Assembly (NCBI GenBank): GCA_003615045.1
Contig: ML014190.1
Span: 17,711-81,710 of the forward strand
Source: Caulochytrium protostelioides
Taxonomy: Eukaryota; Chytridiomycota; Caulochytriomycetes; Caulochytriales; Caulochytriaceae
DNA: 64,000 nucleotides
Direction of reading: 5' to 3'
The position numbers were made by a program, and so were the translations under genes. The notes beneath the pieces were generated by a model. It was given only the letters and a program-made list of their open reading frames with translations, was not told where the DNA came from and did no database searches. Each line of letters begins with the position of its first letter. Positions within the stretch are counted from its first letter, which is position 1. Below are positions 1 through 9,555 of the stretch, in pieces.

Positions 1-36
1 GGCCCGGTGTCCGAATCGACTATTGAGGAACGCGCC

Positions 37-3000
37 ATGCAGCAGGCGAGTCACTTGGCCTCGGGACACCACGGAACCAGTACTTCTGCAGACCTTTCAG
101 ATGCTGGGGATGCTGCGGCTGGTACTGTGGACCCATCGGCGCTTGCGCAAACAGTGGCCCGTCTGAGCCGCGATCTGCACGCCTCGCGTAGCGCGCTCGC
201 CGCAGAGACATCGTCTCGTGCTGCATGGCAAGCTGAAGCCGAGCGGGCTCTCGCCATGTACGACGAGGCCCAATCGCAGCTGGAGACTTGCCAATCAGCT
301 CAACAGGCCTTGGCGGACGACCTTAGGCTGAAGCAGACCGTCCACGATGCGACAGTCACCCAGCTGGAAGCCGCGCACGCCAAGACGGAGCAGGTGCTGG
401 TATCACTCATCAAACGTCACGGCGCAGTGTGCACGACGTATGAAGCAGCGCTGCAGCCGATGGCTATGGAGACGCAGCACTGGCGCAATGCGAGTCAGCA
501 ATACCTGGGCGTGATGTTCCGATTGCTTTGGCTATTCCAGAACCAGCGCGTGCAGCTGTTTGCCCAGATCGCTCCCGCAACGCGTGTAGGGAATGCGCAA
601 GCGATGCGGGCGCTAGGGTGCAGCCTGCTTGCGAATCACCAGATCGCCCAGCTAGCGCATGCGCTGCGGACCGCGAGCGGCGAGTTGGTCAGCGATGTGC
701 CGCCGCAGACGTGGCATGATGAGTGGCGACAGTGTGCCAACTTGCTCGTCGATACCCCGCTGTCGCACCATCTTCAGGTTGTAATCCCGCCCCAGGCGCT
801 GTGGAACCCAAGCGGCTCACCCGATCAAAGCCACGACGGTCCTAGCCACGAGGCAGAAGAGCGGGACGAGGCGGATGAAGCTTTTGACGATGGCGTAACG
901 ACCCATCGTGGTATGTTTGACTGGACCGCGTTTGAGCCAGTCGCAAGCAGTCTTACGAACCGGTTCTCCGATGTCGCTTTGGAGCTTGATGCGAATGTGA
1001 GTGATGAGATGATTGGCGATGGATGGCATATCGACGAAGTTGCACAGCGCCGGATGACAGCTTGGCTCGCGCGGACGGCTGATGCTGACACCGAGCCGCT
1101 GATCCGATCTGCGCTGCATGGTTCGATGCAAGCCGCATACTTTACTTCGAACTCACAGCTCCTGACCACACAGGAGACGGGCATTGACGTGGAAACACAG
1201 ACCACGTTGTCACTGCCTACTCCAACCCTGGTCAGTCGCTCGAATCCCCTCAATACCCCGGGTGCAACATCAGCTCGCGCCGCCCTAGCGTCACTTTCAC
1301 AGGCCCGCTCCGAAGCACAGCCATCGGCCCTGCTTTTGTCGCCGGTGATCTCCCACTCAGAGATCTCTAACGGTGACACGGAGTTCTACACCGTGGATGA
1401 AGGCTCGACGACCACGCGCCGCTCCAGCCTTCCTTCGAGGGGCACGTCCGTGGGCAGCGATGAGCTCGACCTGCCCCCCGTTTCCTTCCCCGACGCATTC
1501 CCCTTCCCATCACCAGCGACGGCACCGGTCACCGGTACCTCCCGCCAACCACTGATGGCGACTCCGGCCTTGCTCGACCCTAGTACACCGTCCATTGAGC
1601 CAGGACGTCACGTGATAACCCCCATGCTAGGGATGGCTGCCGTGCACAACAGCGAATCGCCTGTCTTGCGTGACAATGTGGTGGCCCAGCTGGCAGCCGC
1701 GCGAAAGTCGATTCATGTGTGCGAAGCGGCGCGACGAGCTGCGGCCGCACAGCACGAAGTAGCCATGAAAGAGTTGCAAACTGCGATACGCAGCCGCGAG
1801 CAGGAGCTCGCGACGGCGCGGGCCCAGACTGAGGATCTGGGCCATGCGCTGCGTCTCGCGGAGTCGCAGGCCGCTGCGTCCGAAAAACGGGCGGCGCAGC
1901 TCCAGGCTAACGTGGCGCAGGTTCAGGAGACTCTGTCGGAGCGCATCGACCTGGCGGCCAAAACGCAGGCGCAAATGAACGGATTGATGAAAGAGATGGA
2001 GCATCTTCGTCATGCCCGCGCTGCGGATAGCGAGCGTCATCGCCAGGAGCTCGAGTGGGCCGAAGACCAGCGGGCGACCATGTCGGCCCAGATGGCGAGT
2101 CTTTCGACTGATCTGGAGACTGTGAGGACCGAAGCTCGTGTGGCGCGGACGCGCCATGAGCAACTGGTCGAGGAGCTGACGGCCGCGCAGGAGCGTGATG
2201 TGCGTGTGATCACAGCCGAACGTGATCATGCACAGCAGCAGCTCGCCGACCACGTGCGACGCTACGACGAGCTAGCGGCTTCGCTCGCGATGACTAACGA
2301 ACATAGCAAGCTGCTCAAAGCACAGTACGAGTCAACACTAGCACAAGCCGAGCATCAGCAACAAACGCTCGCTCAGCGATTGGACGATAAGGACGCCATG
2401 CTGGTTGATGCGCGTGAACGCATGCTGGCCGATCACCGAGCCGCTACCGTGCTCAGCGCTGATCTGAAACAGAAGCTTGCGCAGCTGGGCGCCGATCGTG
2501 ATAATCTGACCACGCAGCTGAAGGCCGCCAGTCAGGCATCATTGCCTGTGTCGGCTGGATCGGCGACCCGGGATGTAGCCAGTAGGGAGCCGCCGGCGGT
2601 ACCCCTGTCGCCGCTTCCTTTGCGATCCGCACCCGTCCATTCTATGGCGACTCAGTCGATGGCCGTTCAAACGGATGGGATCCCAACAGCTTTACCACCG
2701 CCATTTGCACCGTCACCATCACTGGAAGCCCAGCGACAGGAGCAGCTGATAGCAATTCAGGCGTTGCAGCGGCAGCATGAAGCGCTGAGTCATGCCATCC
2801 GGCAGGCTGAAACACATCTTGAACGGACGACCCGGCGCAATGAGCAGCAGCGTGCTGAACATGCCGAGACGGCTCTGCTGCTCGACGAAACAGCGCAAAG
2901 CGTGCGTCAGCTCGAGCACGCAGCCGATTTGGCGCGAGACGCTGAGCGTGGCGCGATGGATGCTTACCGGCGGATTCGCATCGAACACGATCACCTTCAT

Positions 3001-6000
3001 GACGCCGTGGAGCATCTCCAGACAATGCTGGAGTCGCGACAGCAGACCGTTGATCAGCTGACTGCCCAGGTGGCCGCCATCCGAGGCGATGTGACCACCG
3101 CGACGGCTTCGCTCGACCAAGTTCGTGTTGAGGCCGCGGCGGCGCGAGCGGCGACTCGTGAAGCGTCTGATGACCTGGCTGCCACACGTGTTCGTATCAC
3201 CCAGGTCCGTGCTGACCTGGCCGATGCCGAGGCTGCCTTACAACAGGTACGAAAAGCGACGGAGGCGGAGAAGGCGGCGACCGAGAGAGCTGCCGCGCAG
3301 GATCGAGCCCTTGCAGCCTTGACTACGCCATCACCAGCGCATCCCGCAGCACCCCTGGGTGATGCAGCGACTTCCTCCTCGGCTTCATCGAAATCGCCCT
3401 CGCTCGCGGCGACTTCGCCATCTGTTCCGGCGCCGTCATCAGCGCCACTTCCTGCGAGCACCTTGGTCCGATCTCAACCTGATCGTGCGCATACAGCGTC
3501 GCATGCAGCGACCATGGAGCTTGAGCAGACAATCAAGGGTTTGCAGAATCAGCTTGCTGTGGCCGAGTCAAAGGCTGCGGCATTGCAGCGCGCCCACGAC
3601 CGTGCGGTGGCAGCCATGGCCACATCCGCGGCCACGGCGTCTTTGTCGATGCCCTCCCCACAACCGAAACGGCCCCGTAGTCTGGTTGCCCGCAGTGCTG
3701 TTCCGGCTCGTCCGAGTAGCGCCGCGGGCATCGGCCTACATCACCACGCTTCAGACGATGGATCGGCCACCGCGGTACCGGCACCGTCCCTGTCGGCTCG
3801 CGCGACTTATGTCTTGGACAACCATGGTGATGAAAGTGACTCATCGGAATCCCCCCTGTCGATGGCCTCCCTTGTGCCGGTCCCGCCGTCGCCTCTGTCG
3901 ACACCATTGGTCGCGCACGGGGGTCTCGTAGGCGATGCTGCACTGCCGTCGAATCTTCCGGCAAACCCTGTGACAGTGTCGCAATCCATGCCCCATTCAC
4001 CGGCTTTGCTTGAGGCAGGAACGTCAGTGCCCTCAGTCGCCATTGTGGCTATGGATTCGCCACTGGTCAATCCGGTGACCCCGGTCATGGCGACCGATGC
4101 ACCGCCATCGACGGCCGCCGGCTCGTCACCCGTCGTGCTGACACATACGCCCTCGCCCTCTCCCATGATGCTGGAGACGACGGCTTCGCCGCTCACACCG
4201 CTGGCGTCGACGCCGATCATATCGACGACACCAACAATGGCATTACAGACGGCGTTAAGCGCGGCTCACGCGACTGCTGAGCCGATGCCAGAATCGATGC
4301 AAGCCGTCGTGCGCTTCCGCTCGCAACATCATGCTCTCATGACCGACAACCACATTCTGCAAGAGCGCGTTGACGCCCTGGACGCGGAGGTGAATGGTTG
4401 GAAACGCAATTACCACAAATGCGAAGCCGGACGCCGTATTTTGCACGACCAGTGTGAGAGTCTTGAGGTCAAGCTACAGGACGCCGAAGCGCGTTTGCGC
4501 GCCCTATCGGAGCGGGAAGTCTCGCCTTCGACCCAGCAAGCTTACACCGAGCTGGTCCGCTGGTGCCGTTCAGCGGCAGGCAAGCTGACTCAACGTCTGG
4601 CGAGCGTCGAAGCGTTGACGGTGGCAGGCACCCTGCCCCCGCCTCGCTCGCCGTCGCCGTCGGCTGGCGAGGATGCCCAGTCGGCATCAGAGGCCAAAAC
4701 CCGACTCAGCCGGGCACTCCGCGATGTTAAGCAGCTGGTGGCCCTCTATCATGATGCGCGCCGTCGCGCCATGGCAGTGCCAGCGCAGCCAGCCTCTTCG
4801 TCTCTTCTGCCGCTGTCGTCCGCGCCGCCAGCATCAGCCGGACCCGATCCCGTCTATGAAGCCAAGATGGCCCGTATGACGGCCTGGAGCACCTATTTGA
4901 CCGAGAAGTGCGCGCGCGATCAGCAAGAGCACCAGCTCGTGGCTGTAGCACATGCCGATCAAGTGACGCAGCTCGAGAACTCGCTTGTGCGAACGACAAA
5001 AATGTTTGACGGGTTACTACAGAATGAGCGTTTCGCAACGTGGAAGCACGAACGGATGATGCAGCTGACCGTGCGACAGGCTCTCGATCGGGTCCAGTAT
5101 GCCGAAACGAGTGTCCGATTACACCAAAAGCAAGTCATGCTGTTGGAACGTCAAGTGGATGCGTTGCGTACCGAGAAGGAGCACTTTGCCGCGGTCGCGA
5201 AGGTGCTCCAGACGGCACGGGACGCCGCGAAGCGAGCAGTTGCTTGCCAAACGGATCCTCTTTCCACGGGGCCACGCACTTTATCAGCCTTGTCGGATCC
5301 TACAGCCCGACCGAAGGCTGTCGCCGCCCTATCCCCGTCGTCTAGATCAGCCATGACGAGTGATCCGATTGTGCCCACGCCAGTGGCGGGCTCTGCATTT
5401 GCTAGCCCTCCTGTGCAGTCATCATCGAGTGTGCCATCGCTTGTGGTGGAAAAGGTCGATCCACAGGAAGCCATCGATCGCCGCCATCGTATCATGCGTC
5501 GACGTATGACTCTGCTGGAACGCATCTTTGAGCACCTATATACCCGTGTAAAAGCTGCGACGGCTGATCACGCAACAACGACGGTCATGCCGTCGGATGT
5601 CGCGCTTGCCGAAGGTGCGGCTATTTTGTCATCTTCCGCTACACCGTCGGCGCACCAGGCCATTCTGGCGGATCTACTGGATGTCATGGCGCTGCTCAAT
5701 GCTCCGGGTCAGCGGTCCGTCAATCGCCGCTTACAACAGATTGTGTGGCGATTGCATGTGGCGCCGAGTACACCAGCGGTAGCACCGCGCGGGGGACGAC
5801 CTGCCGCGCCCGAGATGATCGCCGCATATACCAAATTGGTGGCCAAACGGCGTTTCAAGGCGGCAAAACAATTGGATGGGACGACGTTGCCATTGGTAGC
5901 ACGCCCGCACCCATCTTCGGCTCCTGCACCTGGGGCGTTGCCAGCAACGCCAGAGATGATTGCTGTTTACACAAAACTGGTTGCAAAAAGACGACGTCAG

Positions 6001-9000
6001 TTGAGCAAGACGCAGCGTGCGTCACAACCATCAAATCCGTCGTCTTCGCCGCCGGCGACATCGCATTCTTTCGCCGATCCTGATGCGGAAGCGGATCGCA
6101 AACTCATTTTGCTCCGGTGGAAGCGGGCTGAGCGTCAAGCCTCGCGTTTGCAGCGCGAGCTCGAAGCGATTCGCCAACAGAAAGATCAGGCTTTACGGCC
6201 TCATCACGATCGTGCTGTGCAATTTGACGACATCACTTACGTCGATCATGCAGCAGACGCGCTGGTGGGTGCAGTCACCGGCGTGCAAACCGACCCCGCC
6301 ATGCTACCTCACAGTCCTGTCGACGTCAAGCCCCCCGCTGCCGCTTTCACGGGTCGTACAACTCACGATACGGCCGTCCAGACGCCTACCATCGAGCTGG
6401 CCTTGACCACGCGTGAAACTCAAACCACACCACTGCAGCTCCCGACAGCTAGACCCGCGCTAGCGACTTCGCCGCATTTAGTGCCTCAGTCGGCGCTGGC
6501 ACCTCCTCCTGTGGTGCATGCACCAGCACCGGTATCATTGCCCAAGGTGAGCTCGACTCCGTCTCAAGATCCACTATCGCCGAGTCAGGCTGCTGAAGCG
6601 GATGCGTTACGTCAGCAGCTCCACCATTGGCAGCAGCGATATACGGCGCTGCAGGCACACTTGACTCGTCTTTCGACACAGTCTGCCACCCACGATGCAG
6701 AAATGACGGCCCAGCACGCCCATCTCACGGCCCGCGTTGCCTCGCTCACCGATGAGCTGAGACGAGTCCAGTTGCAGCATGCTACTGTGCGCACGCGGCT
6801 TGAGTCGCAACTGGCCCGTGCTGAGCAACGCCTTACATCACAGCCATCCCAAGTGACTCCCGTGGCGGTGCCGCCACTCGCCGTTAGGGTGCAACCACCG
6901 GTAGCGATGGTGTCCCGTGCGACGCAGTGGAATGCCCCGATCCCGATACCTCCGCCTGTACTGATGTCTGCCCCAGCGCCGGTTCAGTCGGCGCCGACGG
7001 CTCGTCCGCGGCCGCCCATGCGGGATTCTACTACCATGACGAATGCGGAAACGCCAGTGATGGTGCCCGTGGTGGCTCCTCGGCCCACCGTCATGTGTAT
7101 CACTCAGTCCAGCCAGACAACGGCACCCATCATGCGCGATCGCGGGTCACAGACGTTTTTGCTTGAGCCCCGCAAGTTGTGTTTCACAACATGGACACAG
7201 ACCGACGTGCGGTACACCAATCCGGTAACTCTTGGATCAGCGCCGCTCACGTCTCTGTCGTCGAAGGCAGGACAGCCTGCATCGGCCCCTGTACCCACCG
7301 CGCCCAAGCCCACATCAGCCACCTCGATTGCGGCGCCAGCGGTTTCTGTCGTGGGAGTGTCATCATCCCGCGTTCCAGAAGCTCCTGCGAATAGCTCGCC
7401 TCGCACAGCCCACGGTACGTCACGCTACGACGCGACTTCGCAAGACCGAACTTATCTCAACGGGCTAGATGACTACGACCGTCGTGCTACATCGCGTCAC
7501 TCCTACGACTATGGATATGATAGTGACCTTCATCGCGACCTGCGCCCTGATTCCTACGTTCCATCGCCGATGGCCGACGACACAGAACTGCTGGAGTATC
7601 AAGCCTATCTGCATCGCATGCAAGCCGGCTTCGATGCGGCAGTATCCTCGACCGCGACGCATATGGCAACCCACGGATTCCACGATCCCTATGCTGATCT
7701 TCCTCTCCCAAATGTCGGCGGTGTCGGTGTTGGTGTCCCCGATGCAGGCGATGCTTTCTATGCGTCGTTCCATGCGCATACGTCTTATGCGATGTATGAC
7801 CACTCGACGGTTCCGGCCCCCGCTCCCTCTGCTGCTGTTGCGGCGGCCGTTGATCCCGACACATCCGCCGGGCCGATAGTGTATGAACTCACGACCACGG
7901 AGGATGCCGCGCTATTTTTGGCCAATGGCCGCCGATCGACGCGCGACAGCCCTCCTTCATTGCGTGAATCGGCGGTAAAGCATGATGCTGACGTGTCGTC
8001 CCAGGGCGCGCATCTCTTGCCTGCGATGACACGGGCTTCGCTGCCCTCGGCGCCGGATCTGCTTCCTGCAACTGCGGCGCCGATTGCCACCGTGAACACG
8101 CCATCTGTTGTGACCGAGCTGAAAACAACGGGTGTGCCGCTGGAGCCGTCGATAACGGTGCCGTTCACGGTGCCGCCGGCCATGCCGCCGTCCCCGTCCT
8201 TGCCCGCATCTCGTCTGGCGACTGGGACTGATGAGTCACGCAGTCATCACGCAACGCCGCTTTATCCTGCGCCCATGAGCTCGCTGCAGGCTCCGATCCT
8301 AGCGCAGGCTTCAGGCCCTTTGGCGGCATCACCGCCGCGGCCGCTACGCGGGATGGAGGCCGAGACGGACATGGAGACGGACCCGGAGGAGCGTCAGGAG
8401 GCCATGGCGAGTATCCGTCTGCTGTCGACTCTGTCCTTTGATCACGCCATGCCGGCCTCCACGGCCTCCTCGGCCCCCAGCGCGTCTTCATTGCATGACG
8501 ACAACGCCTCGGAGGGGATTCTCTCCGTTGCGCACGCTAGTACGGATGACAGTGAGGAGGAAGAAAACGGTCTGGTGGTCGGTTCGTTTGAGATGAACGC
8601 AGACCAGAGGGGTGATCAGGACAGTGCACGTGATGCTATCGACGACAGCGAGGATGAGGATGCCGCACTCGAAGAAGGGTCCCTTCTCTCAGAAGGTTCA
8701 GAGTCGTCCCGTGCCACCGTCATGTACGCCACCCTCGGCACAGATGCTGATGCCATTCTTGCCCGCGCCCAGGCGCAGCTTGCGAGCCACTTGCCGCATA
8801 CGACCGCTGCGGCGACTGTTGGAACCAGTCTTGACGGCCTGAGCGTTGAGATGCATGCGCTCAGGCACCCAGCGCCCCATGCAACAGCGACCCGAAGCGC
8901 ACCCATCGTTGAGCTGACAACCGCGAGAACCCCGCAGACGACAAGTCCGATTGCTATGTCATCGCGGCCAGCGTCGCCGGTCTCCGTGCTGTACGACCCA

Positions 9001-9555
9001 CGGATGGTAGCGGACCGCGTCGAACGAGGCGCCGACGTGTTTCGTCCAGTCGCGGTCGACGGCCTCGCAATTTCTCACGGTTATGCCGACGAGTCTGATG
9101 ACGGCGTGGATCGGGACGGCGACAGTGTGGTCAGCGACACGTCGTCGGAGCTCACATGGGCCTCGTCCATTCCTGCCCACGAGCACCCTGACGCGTCGCA
9201 TGATTCGAGCCAGGGATTCGATGACGAGGCGATCGGGCCTGGCTTCCCTGCAGAGGACGTGGCGCCCGTGCTGGCTTTCTTCCAGACCCATCAGAATTCC
9301 GATGCGTTCGTTACGAATGCTGGTGGCTACGAGGAGGAGGAGGAAGAAGAAGAAGCTGGTGATGCCATTCATGGCAGCCTTGATGACGTGTTGGCCGACG
9401 ATGTCACGTATAGTGACGAGAATGACGAAGACGCCGAAGACATTGATGATGACAGCCTATTCGTGGCTAGCTCGCTGGCTAGTGTCATGGACGGCGCCAG
9501 CGGTATGGCGGATGGGCTTTCCCCGTCGTCGGAGTTGGGCTCCTTTCTCGAGTGA
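37..9555 (+). CDS. Giant alanine-rich coiled-coil protein, function unknown
   Basis: I do not recognise this protein of about 3,170 aa. One uninterrupted frame runs from the window edge to a TGA at 9553-9555. The first ATG is at 37, with G at -3, but the frame is open to base 1, so the true start could lie outside. Long heptad-rich helices are visible at residues about 40-130, 550-850, 900-1110, 1440-1510, 1640-1730 and 2190-2280. They are separated by Pro/Ser/Ala/Thr-rich linkers, and the last 450 residues are strongly acidic, with a Glu run near 9330-9355. About eleven short [A/V/T]QT-type motifs occur, most in residues 2059-2390. A 15-residue module, PEMIA(A/V)YTKLVAKRR, occurs twice (5809-5853, 5950-5994). 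The architecture resembles large centrosomal or ciliary scaffolds. That is inference from composition, not homology. Confidence 0.8.
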   Translation: MQQASHLASGHHGTSTSADLSDAGDAAAGTVDPSALAQTVARLSRDLHASRSALAAETSSRAAWQAEAERALAMYDEAQSQLETCQSAQQALADDLRLKQTVHDATVTQLEAAHAKTEQVLVSLIKRHGAVCTTYEAALQPMAMETQHWRNASQQYLGVMFRLLWLFQNQRVQLFAQIAPATRVGNAQAMRALGCSLLANHQIAQLAHALRTASGELVSDVPPQTWHDEWRQCANLLVDTPLSHHLQVVIPPQALWNPSGSPDQSHDGPSHEAEERDEADEAFDDGVTTHRGMFDWTAFEPVASSLTNRFSDVALELDANVSDEMIGDGWHIDEVAQRRMTAWLARTADADTEPLIRSALHGSMQAAYFTSNSQLLTTQETGIDVETQTTLSLPTPTLVSRSNPLNTPGATSARAALASLSQARSEAQPSALLLSPVISHSEISNGDTEFYTVDEGSTTTRRSSLPSRGTSVGSDELDLPPVSFPDAFPFPSPATAPVTGTSRQPLMATPALLDPSTPSIEPGRHVITPMLGMAAVHNSESPVLRDNVVAQLAAARKSIHVCEAARRAAAAQHEVAMKELQTAIRSREQELATARAQTEDLGHALRLAESQAAASEKRAAQLQANVAQVQETLSERIDLAAKTQAQMNGLMKEMEHLRHARAADSERHRQELEWAEDQRATMSAQMASLSTDLETVRTEARVARTRHEQLVEELTAAQERDVRVITAERDHAQQQLADHVRRYDELAASLAMTNEHSKLLKAQYESTLAQAEHQQQTLAQRLDDKDAMLVDARERMLADHRAATVLSADLKQKLAQLGADRDNLTTQLKAASQASLPVSAGSATRDVASREPPAVPLSPLPLRSAPVHSMATQSMAVQTDGIPTALPPPFAPSPSLEAQRQEQLIAIQALQRQHEALSHAIRQAETHLERTTRRNEQQRAEHAETALLLDETAQSVRQLEHAADLARDAERGAMDAYRRIRIEHDHLHDAVEHLQTMLESRQQTVDQLTAQVAAIRGDVTTATASLDQVRVEAAAARAATREASDDLAATRVRITQVRADLADAEAALQQVRKATEAEKAATERAAAQDRALAALTTPSPAHPAAPLGDAATSSSASSKSPSLAATSPSVPAPSSAPLPASTLVRSQPDRAHTASHAATMELEQTIKGLQNQLAVAESKAAALQRAHDRAVAAMATSAATASLSMPSPQPKRPRSLVARSAVPARPSSAAGIGLHHHASDDGSATAVPAPSLSARATYVLDNHGDESDSSESPLSMASLVPVPPSPLSTPLVAHGGLVGDAALPSNLPANPVTVSQSMPHSPALLEAGTSVPSVAIVAMDSPLVNPVTPVMATDAPPSTAAGSSPVVLTHTPSPSPMMLETTASPLTPLASTPIISTTPTMALQTALSAAHATAEPMPESMQAVVRFRSQHHALMTDNHILQERVDALDAEVNGWKRNYHKCEAGRRILHDQCESLEVKLQDAEARLRALSEREVSPSTQQAYTELVRWCRSAAGKLTQRLASVEALTVAGTLPPPRSPSPSAGEDAQSASEAKTRLSRALRDVKQLVALYHDARRRAMAVPAQPASSSLLPLSSAPPASAGPDPVYEAKMARMTAWSTYLTEKCARDQQEHQLVAVAHADQVTQLENSLVRTTKMFDGLLQNERFATWKHERMMQLTVRQALDRVQYAETSVRLHQKQVMLLERQVDALRTEKEHFAAVAKVLQTARDAAKRAVACQTDPLSTGPRTLSALSDPTARPKAVAALSPSSRSAMTSDPIVPTPVAGSAFASPPVQSSSSVPSLVVEKVDPQEAIDRRHRIMRRRMTLLERIFEHLYTRVKAATADHATTTVMPSDVALAEGAAILSSSATPSAHQAILADLLDVMALLNAPGQRSVNRRLQQIVWRLHVAPSTPAVAPRGGRPAAPEMIAAYTKLVAKRRFKAAKQLDGTTLPLVARPHPSSAPAPGALPATPEMIAVYTKLVAKRRRQLSKTQRASQPSNPSSSPPATSHSFADPDAEADRKLILLRWKRAERQASRLQRELEAIRQQKDQALRPHHDRAVQFDDITYVDHAADALVGAVTGVQTDPAMLPHSPVDVKPPAAAFTGRTTHDTAVQTPTIELALTTRETQTTPLQLPTARPALATSPHLVPQSALAPPPVVHAPAPVSLPKVSSTPSQDPLSPSQAAEADALRQQLHHWQQRYTALQAHLTRLSTQSATHDAEMTAQHAHLTARVASLTDELRRVQLQHATVRTRLESQLARAEQRLTSQPSQVTPVAVPPLAVRVQPPVAMVSRATQWNAPIPIPPPVLMSAPAPVQSAPTARPRPPMRDSTTMTNAETPVMVPVVAPRPTVMCITQSSQTTAPIMRDRGSQTFLLEPRKLCFTTWTQTDVRYTNPVTLGSAPLTSLSSKAGQPASAPVPTAPKPTSATSIAAPAVSVVGVSSSRVPEAPANSSPRTAHGTSRYDATSQDRTYLNGLDDYDRRATSRHSYDYGYDSDLHRDLRPDSYVPSPMADDTELLEYQAYLHRMQAGFDAAVSSTATHMATHGFHDPYADLPLPNVGGVGVGVPDAGDAFYASFHAHTSYAMYDHSTVPAPAPSAAVAAAVDPDTSAGPIVYELTTTEDAALFLANGRRSTRDSPPSLRESAVKHDADVSSQGAHLLPAMTRASLPSAPDLLPATAAPIATVNTPSVVTELKTTGVPLEPSITVPFTVPPAMPPSPSLPASRLATGTDESRSHHATPLYPAPMSSLQAPILAQASGPLAASPPRPLRGMEAETDMETDPEERQEAMASIRLLSTLSFDHAMPASTASSAPSASSLHDDNASEGILSVAHASTDDSEEEENGLVVGSFEMNADQRGDQDSARDAIDDSEDEDAALEEGSLLSEGSESSRATVMYATLGTDADAILARAQAQLASHLPHTTAAATVGTSLDGLSVEMHALRHPAPHATATRSAPIVELTTARTPQTTSPIAMSSRPASPVSVLYDPRMVADRVERGADVFRPVAVDGLAISHGYADESDDGVDRDGDSVVSDTSSELTWASSIPAHEHPDASHDSSQGFDDEAIGPGFPAEDVAPVLAFFQTHQNSDAFVTNAGGYEEEEEEEEAGDAIHGSLDDVLADDVTYSDENDEDAEDIDDDSLFVASSLASVMDGASGMADGLSPSSELGSFLE
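5809..5994 (+). repeat. Internal duplicated 15-residue module in the giant protein
   Basis: PEMIAAYTKLVAKRR at 5809-5853 recurs as PEMIAVYTKLVAKRR at 5950-5994, 141 bp apart and in frame. A weaker relative (AYTELVRW) occurs near 4540. The two copies differ at many synonymous sites, so the duplication is not recent and the peptide seems to be under constraint. Confidence 0.75.
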
